From Pseudomonadota bacterium (GTDB taxonomy: Bacteria; Pseudomonadota; Alphaproteobacteria; Acetobacterales; Acetobacteraceae): a stretch of DNA of 64,000 nt. A program made the position numbers and the translations under genes. How positions within the stretch are numbered: the stretch's first letter is position 1; every line of letters starts with the position of its first letter. The stretch lies in NCBI GenBank assembly GCA_021780935.1, contig JAJXXT010000071.1, positions 1-64,000 on the forward strand, in the 5' to 3' direction. Positions 1-8,412 of this stretch are shown piece by piece. The notes beneath the pieces are model-generated. The model had not been told where the DNA came from, did not search any database, and saw only the letters and a list, made by a program, of their open reading frames with translations.

Positions 1-2
1 CG

Positions 3-581
3 CGCTGGCAGCGGGATCTGGCGCCGCTCACCGCGCTCGCCGTGCCGCAGGCGCCGCCGCCGGAGCTGTGGCAGCGCATCGAGACCGCGCTCGGCGGCGC
101 GCCGGTGTCGCAGCCGGCGCGCCAGCGCGGACCCGCGCCCTGGTTCTGGCGCCTGTGGTCGGCCGGCGCCAGCGTGGCCGCCATCGCCCTTGCGGCGGTG
201 CTGCTGCTCTCGCCGAAGGGACCGAGCATGACCGCGGTGCTGGTACCGGACCAGGGCACGCCGGTGTTCACCGCCGCCGCCTCGCCGGGCGGGCTGCTGC
301 GCATCGCCGCGGTGCGCGCCGATGCCGGCACCATGCCGCTGCCGCCCGCCGGCAAGGCGTTCGAGCTATGGGGCCTGGCGCCGGGGGCGGCGGTGCCGGT
401 CGCACTCGGCGTGATGCCGGCCGGGGCCGCGGCGATCACCATCACGCATCCCGCCGTGCTGCCGCGTGCCGGCATGCAGATCATGATCTCGATCGAGCCG
501 CCGGGCGGCTCGCCCACTGGCAAACCGACCGGCAAGGTGGTCTATTTCGGTCGGCTGGAGCGTGTCGGGCCGCCAGCCTGA
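3..581 (+). CDS. Anti-sigma factor, RskA C-terminal domain (5' partial)
   Basis: The reading frame is open from base 3, so the N-terminal sigma-binding part lies outside the window. Visible are a linker with the W..RL.PL-like pattern (WQRDLAPLTALAVP), one transmembrane segment (about WSAGASVAAIALAAVLLL, bases 157-215) and an RskA-type periplasmic domain containing FELWGLAPG and a terminal KVVYFGRL. Proteins of this family hold an ECF sigma factor at the membrane and release it on a signal. The cognate sigma gene would be expected just upstream, off the window. The first ATG at 42 is probably internal, because the family sequence continues upstream of it. Confidence 0.85.
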   Translation, partial: RWQRDLAPLTALAVPQAPPPELWQRIETALGGAPVSQPARQRGPAPWFWRLWSAGASVAAIALAAVLLLSPKGPSMTAVLVPDQGTPVFTAAASPGGLLRIAAVRADAGTMPLPPAGKAFELWGLAPGAAVPVALGVMPAGAAAITITHPAVLPRAGMQIMISIEPPGGSPTGKPTGKVVYFGRLERVGPPA

Positions 582-631
582 GGCCGAAGCCGCCGACGCC
601 TGACCCTTTCACAGCCGGAATCAACGACATC

Positions 632-1696
632 ATGGTCCATGCTCCGTCTCGCCCCGCGCCCGGCCTGCCGCCGCTGCGCGTCAACCTCTATTCCGACACC
701 CAGTCCCTCCCCACGCCGGCGATGAAGGCCGCGATGATGGCGGCGGAGGTCGGCGATGAGCAGGCCGGCCTCGACCCCACCATCGACGCGCTGTGCGACC
801 GCATGGCCAAGCTGCTGGGCAAGGAGGCGGCGGTGTTCCTGCCCAGCGGGACGATGTGCAACCAGATTTCCATCCTGACCCATTGCCGGCCGGGCGATGA
901 AATCCTCGCCCACACCACCGCGCATATCTACACCAGCGAGGGCGGCGGTGCGGCGGCCCTCACCGGCGCGCAGATCACCGGGCTTGCGGGCGAGGGCGGC
1001 CAGTTCGACGTCGCGGCGCTCGATGCGGCGCTGCGCCCCAAGTCGCGCTACGCCATGCCGCAGGTGCTGGTGGAGGTCGAGCAGACCGCCAACACCGGCG
1101 GCGGCACCGTCTGGCCGCTGGCGAAGCTGCGCGCGGTGGCGGAATGGGCGCACGCCCACGGCATGGCGACGCACATGGACGGTGCGCGGCTGATGAACGC
1201 CGCCGTCGCCGCCGGCATTCCCGCCGCCGAGATGGCCGTTGGCTATGACAGCGTCTGGCTCGACTTCACCAAGGGGCTCGGCGCACCGCTCGGCGCGGTG
1301 CTGTGCGGCTCGGCGGCGTTCATCGACGCGGCCTGGCGGTGGAAGCAGCGGCTCGGCGGCTCGATGCGCCAGGGCGGAATCTGTGCCGCCGCCTGCCTCT
1401 ACGCGCTCGACCACCATGTCGAGCGGCTGGCGGAGGACCACGCCAACGCCAGGCGCTTCGCCACCGGCCTCGCGCAGATCCCGGGCTTCGCGGTGGAGAT
1501 GCCGGAAACCAACCTCGTCTTCTTCAACCCCTCGGGCGCCGGCATCTCGGCCGAGGCGCTCTCGGCCAAGGCGCGCGCCAGGGGCATCGCGTTCTCGGTG
1601 ATGGGCGCGCGCGGGCGCGGCTGCACGCATCTGGATGTCACGGCCGCGGGGGTGGACGAGGCGGTCGGCGTCATCCGCGAACTGGTGGGCAACTGA
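632..1696 (+). CDS. ltaE: Low-specificity L-threonine aldolase (PLP, beta-eliminating lyase family)
   Basis: A 354-residue fold-type I PLP enzyme that would cleave L-threonine or L-allo-threonine to glycine and acetaldehyde. Family landmarks are YSDTQSLPTPAMKAAM near the N-terminus, EVGDEQAG, the substrate-pocket THMDGARLMNAA, and the PLP lysine in DFTKGLGAPLG (about K214), followed by GGSMRQGG. The ATG at 632 was chosen because the conserved N-terminus (LRVNLYSDT) begins about 20 residues later; the longer open frame upstream overlaps the anti-sigma gene and has no homology pattern. The gene is monocistronic and convergent with the dsbA-like gene. Stereospecificity cannot be told from sequence. 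Confidence 0.88.
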   Translation: MVHAPSRPAPGLPPLRVNLYSDTQSLPTPAMKAAMMAAEVGDEQAGLDPTIDALCDRMAKLLGKEAAVFLPSGTMCNQISILTHCRPGDEILAHTTAHIYTSEGGGAAALTGAQITGLAGEGGQFDVAALDAALRPKSRYAMPQVLVEVEQTANTGGGTVWPLAKLRAVAEWAHAHGMATHMDGARLMNAAVAAGIPAAEMAVGYDSVWLDFTKGLGAPLGAVLCGSAAFIDAAWRWKQRLGGSMRQGGICAAACLYALDHHVERLAEDHANARRFATGLAQIPGFAVEMPETNLVFFNPSGAGISAEALSAKARARGIAFSVMGARGRGCTHLDVTAAGVDEAVGVIRELVGN

Positions 1697-1732
1697 CCGC
1701 GCGCATCGCGGCTTCCGTCGCGGCGGGTTCGC

Positions 1733-2395
1733 TCAGCCGCGCGGCCTCGCGAGTTTCGCCCGCGCCTGGCGCACGACATCCGCGAGGTCCTTCTCGCGCA
1801 GCGCGCCGGGGATGAGGTAGCTGCCGATGATGAGGCCGGGCGTGCCGTGCAGGCCCAGCGCGCGCGCCTGGACGTCCGCGAGCCCCAGCGTTGCATCGAG
1901 TTCGCCGCTGCGTGCCGCCATGTCGCTTGCGAGCCGCGCCATGTCCGCGCCGGCGTGGCCCGCCGCCTGCATCACCGAGGCGTCGTCGGTGATGTGCGTG
2001 CGGAACAGCGCGTCGTTCACGGCGGCGAAGCGCCCCTGCCACCAGGCGGCGAGCGCGACCCGCGCCGCGGTGACCGACGGTCCGCCGAAAATCGGCCACT
2101 GCTTGGCGACGTAGCGGATATCGGGGTTGTTCGCGATCAGTCGCTGCAGCATCGGGTGCATGCCGCGGCAATACGGGCAGCGATAGTCGAAGAACTCGGC
2201 GATCGGCAGTGTGCCGTGCGGGTTGCCGAGGATCGGCGCGCCGGGGTCGAAGAAGATAGCCCGGCGGGTGAGGATGGCCGGTGCCGCGGCCGTGGCGGAG
2301 CGTGGCAGGACGAACGCCGCCCCGCCCAACGCAGCCCCGCCCAACACCGCGCGCGTGCCGGCGATCAGCGCCGCGCGGCGGCCTCGCGCCGTCAC
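1733..2395 (-). CDS. DsbA/Com1-like thiol:disulfide oxidoreductase, exported
   Basis: A 220-residue thioredoxin-fold protein with active site CPYC (C73-C76) in [14 protein letters not shown] and the late cis-proline loop [15 protein letters not shown]. The N-terminus has arginines (RGRRAA) then a hydrophobic Ala/Gly stretch and an AxA-type cleavage region near residue 38, so it acts in the periplasm, oxidising or isomerising disulfides. It starts with GTG overlapping the acpS stop (GTGA), so it is co-transcribed downstream of acpS. The signal peptide carries a 15-bp tandem duplication (LGGAA twice). Confidence 0.85.
   Translation of the reverse strand: MTARGRRAALIAGTRAVLGGAALGGAAFVLPRSATAAAPAILTRRAIFFDPGAPILGNPHGTLPIAEFFDYRCPYCRGMHPMLQRLIANNPDIRYVAKQWPIFGGPSVTAARVALAAWWQGRFAAVNDALFRTHITDDASVMQAAGHAGADMARLASDMAARSGELDATLGLADVQARALGLHGTPGLIIGSYLIPGALREKDLADVVRQARAKLARPRG
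2316..2345. repeat. 15-bp tandem duplication in dsbA-like signal peptide
   Basis: Two adjacent units, GCCGCCCCGCCCAAC and GCAGCCCCGCCCAAC, differ at one base. On the coding (minus) strand they give [10 protein letters not shown] within the hydrophobic core of the signal peptide. The frame is kept. Confidence 0.8.
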
Positions 2396-2796
2396 GCGGG
2401 CACCGCCGAGATGATCACATGCGCATAGGCGTACGGGTATTCATCGGTCATCGTCAGGTCGAGCCGCCCCGCGTGCCCCGCCGGCAGCAGCGAGGCCAGG
2501 CGCATCGCGGCACCGCCCGTCAGCACGAATCCCGGCTGCCCGCCCGGCCGGTTGACCACGCCGAGATCGGACATGAACACGCCGGCGCGAAACCCGGTGC
2601 CGAGCGCCTTGGCGCAGGCCTCCTTGGCGGCGAAGCGCTTGGCATAGGTGCCGGCGCGGTTGCGCCCGCTGCGCCGCTCCGCCTTTCGCCGCTCGGCCTC
2701 GGTGAAAACGCGCGCGAGGAAACGCTCGCCGAACCGCTCCATCGCCGCCTCGACGCGGCGGATGTCGCAGATATCGGAGCCGATGCCGATGATCAC
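2392..2796 (-). CDS. acpS: Holo-[acyl-carrier-protein] synthase
   Basis: A 134-residue phosphopantetheinyl transferase that moves 4'-phosphopantetheine from CoA to the serine of apo-ACP. It carries the AcpS signatures [14 protein letters not shown] (Mg-binding Asp at residue 8) and [15 protein letters not shown]. The start is GTG. It lies 15 bases after the spoT stop and overlaps the next gene by four bases, so rpoZ, spoT, acpS and the dsbA-like gene form a leftward string. The length is typical for the family. Confidence 0.93.
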   Translation of the reverse strand: MIIGIGSDICDIRRVEAAMERFGERFLARVFTEAERRKAERRSGRNRAGTYAKRFAAKEACAKALGTGFRAGVFMSDLGVVNRPGGQPGFVLTGGAAMRLASLLPAGHAGRLDLTMTDEYPYAYAHVIISAVPA

Positions 2797-2811
2797 GGCG
2801 CGTGCTGCCGC

Positions 2812-5097
2812 TCAGCCTCGGGCACGATCGACCTCATGGACATGCGATGCCGCGCGCAGGCTCGCCATCACCGCCGCGAGCTGGCGCAGGTCGCGCACCT
2901 CCACATCCACCAGCATCTCGAAAAAATCCGCCTGGCGATTGACGACCCGCAGGCTCGCCACCGCCGCGTCCTGCTTGGCAATGGCGTTGGTGACCGAGGC
3001 CATGGAGCCCGCCTCGTTATCCGCGATCACCGACAGCCGCCCGGTGAAGCCCTCGCCCCTGGCCGGCATCTGGGCCGAGGCACCCGGCTCCCAGTCGACA
3101 TCGATGAACCGTTCCGGCGTCGGCGAAAACGTCTCCAGCGTCGGGCAGTCGCGGGCGTGGATCGTCACCCCCTTGCCGGTGGTGACGATGCCCACGATCG
3201 GGTCGCCCGGCACCGGGTGGCAGCAGCCGGCGTAGCGGATCGCCATCCCCGGCACCAGGCCGGTGATCGGCAGCGTGTTGCCGCCCGAGGGCGGGCGCGA
3301 GCGCTGTGCGGGCATGCTCGGCAGCAGATGCGTCGCACGCGCCGCGACGCGCAGCTCCGGATACGCCGCGCCGACGACATCCCGCGCCGAGAGATGTCCG
3401 GTGCCGACCGCGATCAGCAACTCGTCGAGGCTCGCGAGCTTGAGCGTCTTCAGCGCGGCTTCCAGAACCTTCTCCGAGCCGTCGAGCCCGTCGGCGCGGA
3501 ACGCCTTGGTCAGCGCCGTGCGCCCGGCGTCGCGGTTGGCGTCGCGCTGCTCCTGCTGGAGGAAGCGGCGGATCCGCGCGCGCGCCTTGCCGGTGACGGC
3601 GAAACGCTCCCATTGCGCGCTCGGCGTGCCGCCGCGCGAGGTCATGATCTCGACCTGGTCGCCGTTCTGCAGCACGTGGCGCAGCGGCATCAGCTTGCCG
3701 TTGATCTTGGCGCCGACACAGGTATCGCCGACCTGCGAGTGCACGGCATAGGCGAAATCGACGGGCGTCGCGCCGCGCGGCAGCTGAATCAGCTGTCCCT
3801 TCGGCGTGAAGCAGAAAACCTGGTCCTGATACAGCTCCAGCCGTGTGTTCTCCAGGAACTCCTCGGCGTTGGAGTTCTCCAGGATCTCCAGCAGATCCTG
3901 CACCCAGCGGAAGCGCTTGATCTCGTCGGCCTGCGGCCCGGCGTGGCCATCCTCCTTGTAGTTCCAGTGCGCCGCGACGCCGTTTTCCGCCACCGCGTGC
4001 ATCTCGGGCGTGCGGATCTGCACCTCGATCTTCTGGTTGCGCGGCGCGCGCAGCGCCACCCCCGTGTGCAGGCTCTGATAGCCGTTCGCCTTGGGGGTCG
4101 AGATGTAATCCTTGAACCGGCCGGCAGTGACCGGATAGGCGGCATGCACGGCGCCGAGCGCGATGTAACAGGCCTCGCGCGAGGGCACGATGATGCGGAA
4201 CGCCATGATGTCCGAGAGCTGCTCGAACTCCACATTGCGCCGCTTCATCTTTTCCCAGACGGAATAAGGCGATTTCTCGCGCCCGGTAACCTCCAGCACC
4301 TCGATCCCGGCATCGTGGCAGACGCGCGCCAGCTCGCCCCGCATATGCTCGATCACATCCGCGCCCTGGCCGCGCAGAAAGTTGAGCCGCGCGGTGATCG
4401 TCTCGTGGGCGTCCGGTTCGAGCTGCGCGAAGGCGAGATTCTGCAGCTCCGTCTTCATCGCGTCCATGCCGATGCGCTCGGCCAGTGGGGCGTAGATATC
4501 CATGGTCTCGCGCGCGATGCGCAGTCGCCGTTCCGCTTTCGGAATGGAGCCGATGGTGCGCATGTTGTGCAGCCGGTCCGCGAGCTTGACCAGCAGCACG
4601 CGGATATCGCGCGAGAGGGCCAGCACCAGCTTGCGGAAATTCTCCGCCTGCTTGGTGCGGTCCGATTGCAGTTCGAGCCGGGTGAGCTTCGTCACGCCAT
4701 CGACCAGGCCCGCAACCTCCTCACCGAAGCGGCGCGCCAGCTCGGCCCGCGTAACCGCGGTGTCCTCGATCGTGTCGTGCAGCAGGGCGGTGATCAGGGA
4801 GCCGGTGTCGAGCCGATAACCGGCGAGAATCGTGGCGACGCCGACGGGGTGGGTGATGTAGGGCTCGCCGCTGTCGCGCTTCTGGCTCGCATGGGCGCGT
4901 GCGGCAACCTCATAGGCCTGCTCGATCAGCGTGACGTCGGCAGGCGTGTCGTAGGCGCGCACGGCCGCGATCAGCGGTGCGACCAGCGCCCTCGGGGCTG
5001 CCCCGGCGTCCGGCGTCTCGGTGGTGGCGACCCCGTCCGGGAGCAGCACCGCCGGGGCGCGCCAGCCAGCTTCACCGCGCCCCTGCATGCCCTGCAC
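2812..5097 (-). CDS. spoT: Bifunctional (p)ppGpp synthetase/hydrolase RelA/SpoT family
   Basis: A 761-residue long RSH protein, the only one in the window. Domain order is an HD hydrolase (H83 in ITHPVG; HD107-108 in LLHDTIEDT), a synthetase (GREKSPYSVWEKMKRR, SDIMAFRIIV, GYQSLHTGV), a TGS domain (FCFTPKGQLIQLPRGATP), a helical/Zn-finger-like part with YAGCCHPVPGDPIVG, and a C-terminal ACT domain (LSVIADNEAGSMASVTNAI). Intact HD residues predict hydrolase activity and the synthetase motifs are present, so it should be bifunctional, as is usual in alphaproteobacteria. The start is GTG at 5097; an in-frame ATG at 5088 is an alternative. The rpoZ stop is 27 bases upstream. Confidence 0.95.
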   Translation of the reverse strand: MQGMQGRGEAGWRAPAVLLPDGVATTETPDAGAAPRALVAPLIAAVRAYDTPADVTLIEQAYEVAARAHASQKRDSGEPYITHPVGVATILAGYRLDTGSLITALLHDTIEDTAVTRAELARRFGEEVAGLVDGVTKLTRLELQSDRTKQAENFRKLVLALSRDIRVLLVKLADRLHNMRTIGSIPKAERRLRIARETMDIYAPLAERIGMDAMKTELQNLAFAQLEPDAHETITARLNFLRGQGADVIEHMRGELARVCHDAGIEVLEVTGREKSPYSVWEKMKRRNVEFEQLSDIMAFRIIVPSREACYIALGAVHAAYPVTAGRFKDYISTPKANGYQSLHTGVALRAPRNQKIEVQIRTPEMHAVAENGVAAHWNYKEDGHAGPQADEIKRFRWVQDLLEILENSNAEEFLENTRLELYQDQVFCFTPKGQLIQLPRGATPVDFAYAVHSQVGDTCVGAKINGKLMPLRHVLQNGDQVEIMTSRGGTPSAQWERFAVTGKARARIRRFLQQEQRDANRDAGRTALTKAFRADGLDGSEKVLEAALKTLKLASLDELLIAVGTGHLSARDVVGAAYPELRVAARATHLLPSMPAQRSRPPSGGNTLPITGLVPGMAIRYAGCCHPVPGDPIVGIVTTGKGVTIHARDCPTLETFSPTPERFIDVDWEPGASAQMPARGEGFTGRLSVIADNEAGSMASVTNAIAKQDAAVASLRVVNRQADFFEMLVDVEVRDLRQLAAVMASLRAASHVHEVDRARG

Positions 5098-5101
5098 CCG
5101 G

Positions 5102-5129
5102 TGCCCGGCCTCAGCTGCCCGGTGTCAGC
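5102..5129. repeat. 14-bp tandem duplication spanning the rpoZ stop codon
   Basis: Units TGCCCGGCCTCAGC (5102-5115) and TGCCCGGTGTCAGC (5116-5129) lie between rpoZ and spoT. On the minus strand each unit contains a TGA; the one in 5116-5129 is the rpoZ stop. Confidence 0.7.
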
Positions 5130-5523
5130 GGCGCCCGCCGCCGAGCTCGGCGGCGATCGCCGCCTCGATATCCTCGCTCGTCATTTCCTCGGGCGGCAGG
5201 GAAGCGGCCTCTTCCTCGGCCGAGAGATCCTGCAGGCCAAAGATATTCTGGTCGGTCGGGATGAGGTCCATCACCTCCTCGTCCGCCGGCTCCGGCTCCG
5301 GTGCGCGCGACAGCGATTTCAGCAGATCGCCCTCGAGCTTCTCCATCGGCAGCGAGGCATCGGCGATCTCGCGCAGGGCCACCACCGGGTTCTTGTCGTT
5401 GTCGCGGTCGATCGTCAGCTCCTCGCCGCGAGCGATGTTGCGGGCACGCTGCGCCGCCAACAGAACCAGCTCGAACCGGTTTGGCACCCGCTCTACGCAA
5501 TCCTCGACCGTCACGCGCGCCAT
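5125..5523 (-). CDS. rpoZ: DNA-directed RNA polymerase omega subunit
   Basis: A 132-residue omega subunit. The N-terminus [20 protein letters not shown], then AAQRARNI and the [14 protein letters not shown] stretch, is the classical omega core (residues 1-65). The acidic tail beyond it is longer than the E. coli protein but usual in alphaproteobacteria. The RBS GGAGG lies about 6-10 bases before the ATG. It heads the leftward rpoZ-spoT-acpS-dsbA string; rpoZ next to spoT is a widely conserved pairing. Confidence 0.95.
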   Translation of the reverse strand: MARVTVEDCVERVPNRFELVLLAAQRARNIARGEELTIDRDNDKNPVVALREIADASLPMEKLEGDLLKSLSRAPEPEPADEEVMDLIPTDQNIFGLQDLSAEEEAASLPPEEMTSEDIEAAIAAELGGGRR

Positions 5524-5543
5524 GCGGCGTCCTCCATAACAAA

Positions 5544-5549
5544 ATCATA
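5544..5549 (-). promoter_or_regulatory. Possible -10 element for rpoZ-spoT
   Basis: TATGAT on the minus strand, 21 bases before the rpoZ ATG. No convincing -35 is seen 16-18 bases upstream, so this is weak. Confidence 0.25.
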
Positions 5550-5601
5550 GGGTAAGTGCTCAGAAATAGGAGGGTGACCGGCTGGATGCAAGCGCAATCC
5601 G

Positions 5602-6090
5602 TCACAGCCGGGCTGCGTCCTGCGCAGCCACCGTGGCCAGGAGTTCGCCGATCGCCTGGCCGGTCAGCGGATGGCGCCAGTCCGGCGCCACCTCGGCGAG
5701 CGGGCGCAGCACGAAGGCCCGCAGGGCCATGCGCGGGTGCGGCAACACCGGGTCGGGGCCGGCGCGCACCATCGCGTCGATATCCAGGATATCGAGGTCG
5801 AGCGGCCGCGCCGCGTTGGCTTGTGTGCGCCGACGCCCGGCCGCCGCCTCGATCCCGTGCAGCCGTGCCAGAAACCCGGCCGGATCCGCCGTCCCCTCCA
5901 GCCGCGCCACGGCGTTGACATAGCGCGGCTGGTCCGAGGCCGGCACCGGCGCACTCTCCCAGAAGCCCGAAACGGCGGCGAGCCGCAGTCCCGCGAGGCC
6001 GGCCAGCGACGTGACCGCGGCGCGCGCCATCACCAGCGGTGCCTCACCGTGCGGCCCCTGCAGGTTGGCGCCAATGCCGATCAGGATCAT
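5602..6090 (-). CDS. folK: 2-amino-4-hydroxy-6-hydroxymethyldihydropteridine pyrophosphokinase (HPPK)
   Basis: 162 residues from the ATG at 6090, where the protein reads MILIGIGANLQGPHGEAPL, the usual HPPK N-terminus. A longer open frame to 6162 would add 24 low-complexity residues. HPPK landmarks are FWESAPVPASDQPRYVNAVARLEG and ARPLDLDILDID, with LPHPRMALRAFVLRPLAEV. It transfers pyrophosphate from ATP to the pterin in folate synthesis. It lies upstream of rpoZ on the same strand, 78 bases away. FolB and FolP are not next to it. Confidence 0.92.
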   Translation of the reverse strand: MILIGIGANLQGPHGEAPLVMARAAVTSLAGLAGLRLAAVSGFWESAPVPASDQPRYVNAVARLEGTADPAGFLARLHGIEAAAGRRRTQANAARPLDLDILDIDAMVRAGPDPVLPHPRMALRAFVLRPLAEVAPDWRHPLTGQAIGELLATVAAQDAARL

Positions 6091-6215
6091 CGGCGGCCCG
6101 CCCCCACCTGTTCCCATCCTGCGAGGGGGTCTTGCAGCCGTCGCAATTCCCTCCCATTGCATCGCCGCAGGCGGTGCCTATGCTCCGCCGCTGTTTCAAC
6201 CACGGAACCTCCCGG

Positions 6216-6815
6216 ATGCATTTTTCGCCCAACGAGCGCACGGCGCTCTTCATTGACGGTGCCAACCTCTACTCGGCCAGCCGCAATCTCGGTTTCGACG
6301 TCGACTACCGCAACCTCCTCACCTTCTTTCGCAAGCAGACCAACGTGCTGCGCGCCTACTACTATGCCGCGGTCCTGGAGACGGAGGAGTATTCCCCGCT
6401 CAAGCCGCTGACCGACTGGCTGGCCTATAACGGCTACACACTGGTCACCAAGCCCGCGCGCGAGTTCACCGATGCCACGGGAAGGCGCCGGATCAAGGGC
6501 AACATGGACATCGAGCTGGCGATCGACATGCTCGAACTCGCCCCCAAGATCGACCACGCCGTCCTGTTCTCGGGCGATTCCGACTTCCGCCGCCTGGTCG
6601 AGGCGGTGCAGCGCCGCGGCGTGCGCGTTTCCGTTATTTCCTCGATCAAGACCTCGCCGCCGATGGTCGCCGACGAGCTGCGCCGCCAGGCCGACCAGTT
6701 TCTGGAGCTGGCCGAGATCGGGCAGGAGTTCACCCGCCGCCAGATGGAGCCGCGCCCCGGCCGCGTGCCGCGCGCAACGCCGGCCGAGCCCTACGCCGAC
6801 CCCGCCGACGCGTGA
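6216..6815 (+). CDS. NYN-domain (LabA/DUF88-like) putative ribonuclease
   Basis: 199 residues. The start at ATG 6216 gives MHFSPNERTALFIDGANLY, with the NYN/PIN-like aspartate in FIDGAN. Other acidic clusters are in GNMDIELAIDMLEL and VLFSGDSDFRRLVEA. These form the metal-binding pocket of NYN nucleases, which act on RNA. The family is common in alphaproteobacteria next to folK and rpoZ. A possible longer N-terminus upstream has no family match. The stop codon lies in a 20-bp tandem repeat that also holds the start of the next gene. Confidence 0.85.
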   Translation: MHFSPNERTALFIDGANLYSASRNLGFDVDYRNLLTFFRKQTNVLRAYYYAAVLETEEYSPLKPLTDWLAYNGYTLVTKPAREFTDATGRRRIKGNMDIELAIDMLELAPKIDHAVLFSGDSDFRRLVEAVQRRGVRVSVISSIKTSPPMVADELRRQADQFLELAEIGQEFTRRQMEPRPGRVPRATPAEPYADPADA

Positions 6816-6870
6816 TCGCGGCACCTCGCGCGTGATCGCCGCCACCCACGCATGATCGCAGCGCCTGGGC
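6811..6870. repeat. 20-bp tandem repeat, three units, spanning NYN stop and UDG start
   Basis: Units at 6811-6830, 6831-6850 and 6851-6870 begin CGTGATCGCGGC, CGTGATCGCCGC and CATGATCGCAGC. Unit 1 contains the TGA stop of the NYN gene. Unit 3 contains the ATG start of the UDG gene. Units 1 and 2 share about 15 of 20 bases; unit 3 is more diverged. Confidence 0.7.
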
Positions 6871-7481
6871 GCGACTGCGCGCTCTGCCCGCGCCTCGCCG
6901 CCTTCCGCGCCGAAAGCCGCGCCGCGCATCCCGACTGGTTCAACGCGCCCGTGCCGAGCCTCGGGCCGCTCGATGCGCGGCTGCTGGTGGTGGGGCTCGC
7001 GCCGGGGCTGCGCGGCGCCAACCGCACCGGCCGGCCGTTCCACGGCGACGGCGCCGGCGTCACGCTCTACGCGGCACTCCTCAAGGCCGGCCTGGCGCGG
7101 GGGCGCTACACCGCCGAGCCCGACGCGGCGATGCAGTTGCACGTGCGGGTGGTGAACGCGGTGCGCTGCGTGCCGCCGCAGAACAAGCCGCTGCCGGCGG
7201 AGATCCGCGCCTGCAACGATTTTCTCAAGGCCGAGATCGCGGGCCTGCCGGCACTGCGCGTCATCCTCGCCCTCGGCCGCATCGCGCACGAGGCGGTGCT
7301 GCGCGCCACCGGGCTGCGGCTCGCCGCCGCCGCGTTCCGCCACGGCGCGCTGCACGATCTGCCGGGCGGGCGCGTGCTCGCCGACAGCTATCACGTCTCG
7401 CGCTACAACATGAACACCGGCGTGCTGACCGAGGCGATGTTCGACGCCGTCATCGCCTCGGTCTCGGCGCGGCTGGGTTAG
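6852..7481 (+). CDS. Uracil-DNA glycosylase family 5 (UDGb type), Fe-S
   Basis: 209 residues. Four cysteines typical of the 4Fe-4S UDGs are visible: CALC near the N-terminus, then VRCVPPQNKP and IRACNDF. The motif GLAPGLRGANRTGRPFHGD matches the UDGb (family 5) pocket rather than family 4. The C-terminal motif DSYHVSRYNMNTG replaces the HPS-type motif of other families. It would remove uracil and deaminated or oxidised pyrimidines, useful in a very GC-rich genome. The gene converges with doxX, overlapping it by four bases. Confidence 0.85.
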   Translation: MIAAPGRDCALCPRLAAFRAESRAAHPDWFNAPVPSLGPLDARLLVVGLAPGLRGANRTGRPFHGDGAGVTLYAALLKAGLARGRYTAEPDAAMQLHVRVVNAVRCVPPQNKPLPAEIRACNDFLKAEIAGLPALRVILALGRIAHEAVLRATGLRLAAAAFRHGALHDLPGGRVLADSYHVSRYNMNTGVLTEAMFDAVIASVSARLG

Positions 7482-7882
7482 TCCGTCTTCCCGGCGCGCG
7501 CGGCGTCGATGCTCCACGGCCCCGCACCGGCGGCGGCTAGGTAGAGGAAGATGAAGCAGTACAGGATCGCCGGTTCGCCGTGATTGGCCAGCGGCAGGAA
7601 CCCGTGCGGCAGAAACGCCTTGAAATACGCGACCGACATCTCGCCCGACATGATGAACGCCGCCGGCCGGGTGAACAGGCCGAGCGCCACCAGCACCCCG
7701 CCGATCGTCTCGATCAGCCCAGCCGCCATGATCAGCGGCGGCAGGTGCGAGAACCCGGGCCCGGCCGGGAACGCAAAGACCTTGATCAGCCCGTGTTCGA
7801 GGAACAGCAGCCCCGCCACGATCCGCAGCAGGCTCAGCGCGCGCGGCGCCCACTCCGTCTTGATGGCATCCATTTGCTTCAC
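7478..7882 (-). CDS. DoxX family membrane protein
   Basis: A 134-residue protein with four hydrophobic helices. The N-terminal ALSLLRIVAGLLFLEHGLIK and GLIETIGGVLVALGLFTRPAA are the DoxX hallmark segments. Members are small inner-membrane proteins linked to quinone or thiol redox and oxidative stress; no enzyme activity can be assigned. The 3' end overlaps the UDG gene on the other strand by four bases, leaving no room for a terminator between them. Confidence 0.85.
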   Translation of the reverse strand: MKQMDAIKTEWAPRALSLLRIVAGLLFLEHGLIKVFAFPAGPGFSHLPPLIMAAGLIETIGGVLVALGLFTRPAAFIMSGEMSVAYFKAFLPHGFLPLANHGEPAILYCFIFLYLAAAGAGPWSIDAARAGKTD

Positions 7883-7928
7883 CAGTGAACTGTTTGAAGG
7901 CGAAGCATAACGGGTTAGGCGGGCGTCG

Positions 7929-8402
7929 TCATCCCCGCTCGCGCATCAGCCGCGCCTTGTCGCGGGCCCAGTCGCGCGCCGCGACGGCCTGGCGCTTGTC
8001 GGCTTTCTTGCGCCCGACGCCGAGGCCGAGCTGCACCTTGGCCAGCCCGCGATCGTTGAAATGGATGTCGAGCGGCACCAGCGTCGCACCATCGCGCGTC
8101 ACCGCGCCGATCAGCCGGCGCATGTCCTTCCGCTTCAGCAACAGCTTGCGCGGCGCACGCGGCTCGAAGCGCGACAGCACACCGCCCTGGTATTCCGGGA
8201 TGTAGGCGTTGAACAGCCAAAGCTCGCCCTCGCGCTCGCCGGCCCAGGCCTCGCCCAGCGTCGCCCTACCGTGCCGCAGGCTCTTCACCTCCGGCCCCTT
8301 GAGCACGATGCCGGCCTCCACCGTCTCGCGGATCGCGTAGTCGAACCGCGCCTTGCGGTTCTGCGCCGCCAGCCCGTGGCTGATCAGCTTGCCGGCGCTC
8401 AC
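7929..8402 (-). CDS. smpB: SsrA-binding protein SmpB
   Basis: 157 residues with the SmpB core: NRKARFDYAIRETVEAGIVL, GPEVKSLRHGRATLGEAWA, FNAYIPEYQGG, PRAPRKLLLKRKDMRRLIG and the basic C-terminal tail GRKKADKR, which enters the ribosomal decoding channel. It delivers tmRNA to stalled ribosomes. Immediately downstream of dapA (10-base gap), an arrangement common in alphaproteobacteria. No ssrA gene is visible in the window. Confidence 0.95.
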   Translation of the reverse strand: MSAGKLISHGLAAQNRKARFDYAIRETVEAGIVLKGPEVKSLRHGRATLGEAWAGEREGELWLFNAYIPEYQGGVLSRFEPRAPRKLLLKRKDMRRLIGAVTRDGATLVPLDIHFNDRGLAKVQLGLGVGRKKADKRQAVAARDWARDKARLMRERG

Positions 8403-8412
8403 GTCGGGTCCG

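Noticed and set aside
2281..5550. Very long open frame on the plus strand across acpS, spoT and rpoZ
   Set aside because: It is antisense to three well-recognised genes, is Arg/His/Asp-rich as expected of the complementary frame in high-GC DNA, and has no domain pattern.
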